Assembly: GCF_027482425.1 (NCBI RefSeq)
Contig: NZ_JAIXWA010000027.1
Location: 1-37,660, forward strand
Length of the DNA stretch: 37,660 nt
Direction of reading: 5' to 3'
Origin: Flavobacterium sp.
Lineage (GTDB): Bacteria; Bacteroidota; Bacteroidia; Flavobacteriales; Flavobacteriaceae
The translations under genes and the position numbers were made by a program. The first letter of the stretch is position 1, and each line of letters begins with the position of its first letter. The notes under the pieces were generated by a model. The model made no database searches, was not told the origin of the DNA, and saw only the letters and a list, made by a program, of their open reading frames with translations. Of this stretch, positions 34,736-37,660 are shown piece by piece.

Positions 34736-35185
34736 ATGAAGAAGTTCGTATTCCTTTTAATGGCATTCCCCTTGCTTTTTACCGCTTGTGGTGAAGACGA
34801 AGAGACGTTTGTGCAACAAAATTACCTCGTGGGAAAATGGGAAATTTCGCAAACAGGTACTATGAATGCACAAGGCGCCATCAACTACACCAATTATGTG
34901 AATGATGCCAATTGTGATAAAGACAATTACATCTTCAATGCCGATCTTACGTATCAACAAAACGATTTTGTGAATTCAGGAACGTGTACCAACCAATCGA
35001 TTTCGGGAACGTACAACCGCTTGTCTACCAATCTAACGTTGCGTTATACTACCAATGCTGGAGGCTCGACTCAAGTAATTACGCAATCGCTAACCATTGT
35101 GTCGTTAACCTATACTGAAATTGTTGTGGCATACACCACCAGTAACTCCAGTCAATTGGTTTACCTAAAAATGACTAAGGTATAG
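34736..35185 (+). CDS. Lipocalin-like lipoprotein
   Basis: The protein has 149 residues from the ATG at 34736, one base after the upstream stop. The lipobox is Leu-Phe-Thr-Ala-Cys (Cys18), followed by an acidic Gly-Glu-Asp-Glu-Glu. LVGKWEISQTG is the GxW strand typical of lipocalin-like proteins of Bacteroidota, and the remainder alternates in beta strands (NYIFNADLTYQQ, TLRYTTNAGGSTQVI). It is the third gene of the receptor operon and may bind the same ligand. No direct evidence of ligand is present. Confidence 0.83.
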   Translation: MKKFVFLLMAFPLLFTACGEDEETFVQQNYLVGKWEISQTGTMNAQGAINYTNYVNDANCDKDNYIFNADLTYQQNDFVNSGTCTNQSISGTYNRLSTNLTLRYTTNAGGSTQVITQSLTIVSLTYTEIVVAYTTSNSSQLVYLKMTKV

Positions 35186-35202
35186 TCAATGAAAATAAAC
35201 CC

Positions 35203-35237
35203 AAAAAAAGAGCCTCAATGTTGAGGCTCTTTTTTTT
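35203..35237. terminator. Bidirectional terminator between the lipocalin-like gene and gpsA
   Basis: AGAGCCTCAA (35209-35218) and TTGAGGCTCT (35221-35230) form a near-perfect inverted repeat, with seven A before (35203-35209) and eight T after (35230-35237). It serves both convergent transcripts. Confidence 0.9.
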
Positions 35238-36231
35238 AATCCAATTGTTCGGTTAATTTCTTAAAAGTGCTTTTGGCATCTTTCCCTTCATACAATACGG
35301 CATACACCGCATCAATAATGGGCGTTTTTGCTTTATAATCTTGGTTGAGTTTGTAGGCACTTTTTACAGCGTAATAGCCTTCAGCGACCATACTCATTTC
35401 CATCATGGCCGATTTAACGGTATAGCCTTTTCCAATCATGTTTCCAAACATGCGGTTGCGGGAAAAAACCGAGTAGCCCGTCACGAGCAAGTCGCCCAAA
35501 TAGGCCGAGTTGTTAATGTTGCGTTTCATACGGTGGACTTTCTTAATGAATTTCTTCATCTCCCGAATCGCATTACTCATAATCACCGATTGAAAATTAT
35601 CACCATAGCCCAAACCATGCGCAATTCCCGCCGCAATGGCGTAAATGTTTTTCAACATAGCCGCATATTCGGTCCCAATGATGTCATCAGAGGTTTTGGT
35701 TTTAATATAATTCCCCGCCAATAGCTTTGCCATGACCCGCGCCTTTTTGGTGTCCCCGCACGCAATAGTCAAATACGATAAACGCTCTAGCGCTACTTCT
35801 TCGGCATGACAAGGCCCCGTGATTACTCCAATATTGTGGTAAGGGATCGCATAGGTGGTATGAAAATGTTCGCCGACAATCAAAAATGTTTCGGGCACTA
35901 TACCTTTGATGGCAGAGAAGATAATCTTATCCGCCAGACTCACGGTCAACTTTTCCAATTCGCGGCTTAAAAAGGCCGAAGGAATGGCAAAAATCACATA
36001 ATCGGCATAAGCAACTGCTTCATTGATGTCTTGTGTCAACCGTAATTTGGTAATATCAAATTCCACCGAGCTCAAATAGTTCGGATTGTGTTTGTAGGCT
36101 TTTAAATGGTCAATGGCCGAACCGTTGCGCATGTACCAGGCAATTTCGTCCAAGTTAACGCATAGCATTTTGGCGATGGCTGTGGCCCAACTGCCGCCAC
36201 CGATCACCGCAACTTTAGGTTGTTTTTGCAT
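35236..36231 (-). CDS. gpsA: Glycerol-3-phosphate dehydrogenase (NAD(P)+)
   Basis: The protein has 331 residues and is cytoplasmic. It reduces dihydroxyacetone phosphate to sn-glycerol 3-phosphate for phospholipid synthesis. The Rossmann motif is VIGGGSWATAIA (9-20). Further family motifs are FAIPSAF, SAIKGIVPET, ITGPCHAEEVALERLSYL, the catalytic-Lys stretch EYAAMLKNIYAIAAGIAHGL and FQSVIMSNAIREM. The sixth residue of the glycine motif is Ala instead of the usual Gly (GGGSWA), a small deviation also seen in related proteins. A well-formed promoter lies just upstream, and no partner gene is adjacent. Confidence 0.96.
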   Translation of the reverse strand: MQKQPKVAVIGGGSWATAIAKMLCVNLDEIAWYMRNGSAIDHLKAYKHNPNYLSSVEFDITKLRLTQDINEAVAYADYVIFAIPSAFLSRELEKLTVSLADKIIFSAIKGIVPETFLIVGEHFHTTYAIPYHNIGVITGPCHAEEVALERLSYLTIACGDTKKARVMAKLLAGNYIKTKTSDDIIGTEYAAMLKNIYAIAAGIAHGLGYGDNFQSVIMSNAIREMKKFIKKVHRMKRNINNSAYLGDLLVTGYSVFSRNRMFGNMIGKGYTVKSAMMEMSMVAEGYYAVKSAYKLNQDYKAKTPIIDAVYAVLYEGKDAKSTFKKLTEQLD

Positions 36232-36250
36232 GTGTGTGGGTTTGATTTTT

Positions 36251-36281
36251 CAAAAATAGGGTATTTATTTCGGCTACCCAA
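36251..36281 (-). promoter_or_regulatory. Promoter of gpsA (TTG, 20-base spacer, TATTTTTG)
   Basis: The minus-strand -7 box TATTTTTG is at 36251-36258 and a -33 TTG at 36279-36281, with a 20-base spacer. This is the best fit to the Bacteroidota consensus in the window. The box lies 20 bases before the gpsA ATG. Confidence 0.65.
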
Positions 36282-36407
36282 GATTCCACCGAATTGGGAC
36301 ATTAAAAATTTTAACGTTTATTTTAACACAGCACATGACAATTTCATGTTTTTACCCTCGTTATCCATTCAAAGGTTAGTTTAGTGAATTTTTGTTTTGG
36401 GTTGAAA

Positions 36408-36440
36408 AAAAGGCGTTCGGTATAATATCGAACGCCTTTT
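36408..36440 (-). terminator. Terminator after the iron-containing alcohol dehydrogenase
   Basis: AAAAGGCGTTCG (36408-36419) pairs with CGAACGCCTTTT (36429-36440) around a 9-base loop. On the minus strand the T run continues to 36405. The stretch from 36282 to 36407 between this and gpsA is AT-rich and shows no gene. Confidence 0.9.
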
Positions 36441-36460
36441 GTGTTTTTAAGCAAAATCAA

Positions 36461-37618
36461 TTAATAACTGAGGGTAACTATTTCCCGTACTTTTTCGAGC
36501 GTTACATTTTGACGTTCTCCTAGTCCCAACCAACCACGTTCTTCAAAGCGTTGCACGATAAAATCTGCTGTGCCTTCAATATTTTCAGCATTTTCCGAAA
36601 TACGGGTTTTCATGCCCATCGTATGGAAAAAGTCCACGGTTTTATCAATCGCTGCTTTTGCAATTTCTTCGGTAGAACCTGATAAATTCCAAACGCGTTG
36701 CCCGAATTGTGCCAACTTCTCTTTTTTGGTATCAAACATTACACGATAGAGGTTCGGACCGATAATCGCCAACGTGCGCGCATGATCAATCTCATACAAA
36801 GCGGTTAATTCGTGACCAATCATATGCGTCGCCCAATCGGAAGGCACTCCTTTTTGAATCAACCCGTTTAAGGCCATTGTTGCCGACCACACAAAGTTGG
36901 AGGCCAATTTATAATCGGTAGGGTTTTCGACTACCGAAGGACCAATTTCGATCAAGGTTTGTAAAATACTCTCCGCAATACGGTCTTGCAATAACGCATC
37001 GTGGGGATACGTTACGTACTGCTCCATCACGTGGGTAAAGGCATCGACCACCCCGTTTTGCAATTGCCGTTTCGGTAACGAAGCAATCACTGTGGGGTCT
37101 ACAATCGAGAATTTGGGGAACAATGCACTACCGCCCAAGGTTAATTTTTCTTGGGTTGCCTCAATGGTGACAACGGCGCCCGAATTCATTTCCGAACCCG
37201 TTGCGGGCAACGTCAACACCGTTCCAAAAGGCACACAAACCGAGGCATCTTTAAATAAAATGCGTTGTTTCAAGATTTCAATCGCATTACCCGGGTAGTG
37301 TACTGCCGCCGAAATAAATTTCACCCCGTCAATCACACTTCCGCCGCCGATGGCCAAGATAAAACCAATGTTTTCAGTTCGGATTAATTCCACAGCCTTC
37401 ATCAAGGTTTCGTAGCGCGGATTGGGTTCGATACCACCAAACTCCAAAAGTTCAAAGTCTGCTAAAGCTGCTTTTACTTGGTCATAAACGCCATTTTTAA
37501 AGATACTTCCACCTCCATACGCCAATAAAATCTTAGTGTTTTTGGGCGTTACTTCCGCCAATTTAGCGATTTGTCCCTGGCCAAAAATATAATGGACCGG
37601 ATTGTATAGTTCAAAATT
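36461..37618 (-). CDS. Iron-containing alcohol dehydrogenase, start codon unclear
   Basis: This is a cytoplasmic group III (butanol-dehydrogenase-type) alcohol dehydrogenase that reduces aldehydes with NAD(P)H. Visible motifs are GGGSVIDGVKFI (NAD-binding GGGS), TLPATGSEMNSGAVVT, and the metal ligands in DAFTHVMEQY, DWATHMIGHEL and DHARTLAIIGP. The N-terminal strand typical of the family is encoded up to 37618 (NFELYNPVHYIFGQGQI), so translation should begin just before it. However, the preceding codons are TTT repeats from a 17-base A/T run (37619-37635) and no in-frame ATG, GTG or TTG exists before the upstream in-frame stop at 37655-37657. The first in-frame TTG is at 37561 and would remove the first strand. 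Confidence 0.85.
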   Translation of the reverse strand, partial: NFELYNPVHYIFGQGQIAKLAEVTPKNTKILLAYGGGSIFKNGVYDQVKAALADFELLEFGGIEPNPRYETLMKAVELIRTENIGFILAIGGGSVIDGVKFISAAVHYPGNAIEILKQRILFKDASVCVPFGTVLTLPATGSEMNSGAVVTIEATQEKLTLGGSALFPKFSIVDPTVIASLPKRQLQNGVVDAFTHVMEQYVTYPHDALLQDRIAESILQTLIEIGPSVVENPTDYKLASNFVWSATMALNGLIQKGVPSDWATHMIGHELTALYEIDHARTLAIIGPNLYRVMFDTKKEKLAQFGQRVWNLSGSTEEIAKAAIDKTVDFFHTMGMKTRISENAENIEGTADFIVQRFEERGWLGLGERQNVTLEKVREIVTLSY

Positions 37619-37635
37619 AAAAAAAAAAAAAAAAA
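37619..37635. repeat. 17-base A homopolymer at the start of the alcohol dehydrogenase gene
   Basis: An uninterrupted run of 17 A (T on the coding strand) lies exactly where the start codon of the alcohol dehydrogenase is expected. It is the longest homopolymer in the window and lies 25 bases from its end. Confidence 0.9.
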
Positions 37636-37644
37636 TTATGAGTC

Positions 37645-37652
37645 CAAAGGTA
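37645..37652 (-). promoter_or_regulatory. -7 promoter box (TACCTTTG) of the alcohol dehydrogenase gene
   Basis: A perfect TAnnTTTG match on the minus strand, the same octamer as the box at 30411. It places the transcript start near 37638, so the homopolymer would be the 5' leader and the start codon should lie directly after it. The -33 region is outside the window. Confidence 0.5.
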
Positions 37653-37660
37653 ATTCATTC

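Overview
The window looks like chromosomal DNA of a member of the Flavobacteriaceae (Bacteroidota), close to Flavobacterium. The signs are a type B C-terminal sorting domain of the type IX secretion system (T9SS), a PorP/SprF protein, a complete moxR-bat aerotolerance cluster, a TonB-dependent receptor paired with a DUF5689 lipoprotein, and promoters of the Bacteroidota TAnnTTTG type with no obvious Shine-Dalgarno sites. No rRNA, tRNA, CRISPR array, integrase, transposase or phage gene was seen.

Layout. (1) 1-11.5 kb, plus strand: the 3' part of a giant multidomain T9SS-exported adhesin, then a PorP/SprF protein and an OmpA-type protein with PorE-like architecture, closed by a strong terminator. 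(2) 11.7-13.8 kb, minus strand: pheS flanked by two small conserved proteins of unknown function. (3) 13.9-22.8 kb, minus strand: moxR, DUF58, a BatD-like membrane protein, batA, batB, batC, batD and batE, with most junctions overlapping or nearly so. (4) 22.9-26.9 kb, plus strand: an aldo/keto reductase, a 12-copy heptamer repeat, an AlbA_2-like protein overlapping a PPP phosphatase, a small outer-membrane protein and a PhnA-like protein. (5) 27.0-30.3 kb, minus strand: an ALDH7-type dehydrogenase, 3-hydroxyanthranilate dioxygenase and a secreted endonuclease/exonuclease/phosphatase protein. (6) 30.5-35.2 kb, plus strand, divergent from the nuclease: TonB-dependent receptor, DUF5689 lipoprotein and a lipocalin-like lipoprotein. 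(7) 35.2-37.6 kb, minus strand: gpsA and an iron-containing alcohol dehydrogenase.

How the genes work together. Region 1 is a substrate-plus-anchor cassette for cell-surface display through the T9SS. Region 3 would make an ATPase and VWA-protein complex at the inner membrane. Regions 5 and 6 together suggest a nuclease divergent from an uptake system, possibly for nucleic acid or phosphate; this is inference.

The most notable anomalies are a single in-frame TAG that cuts the conserved last 40 codons off the DUF58 gene of the bat cluster, and an iron alcohol dehydrogenase whose expected start codon is missing next to a 17-base A/T homopolymer at the window edge. Both could be real lesions, recoding or switching, or sequence errors.
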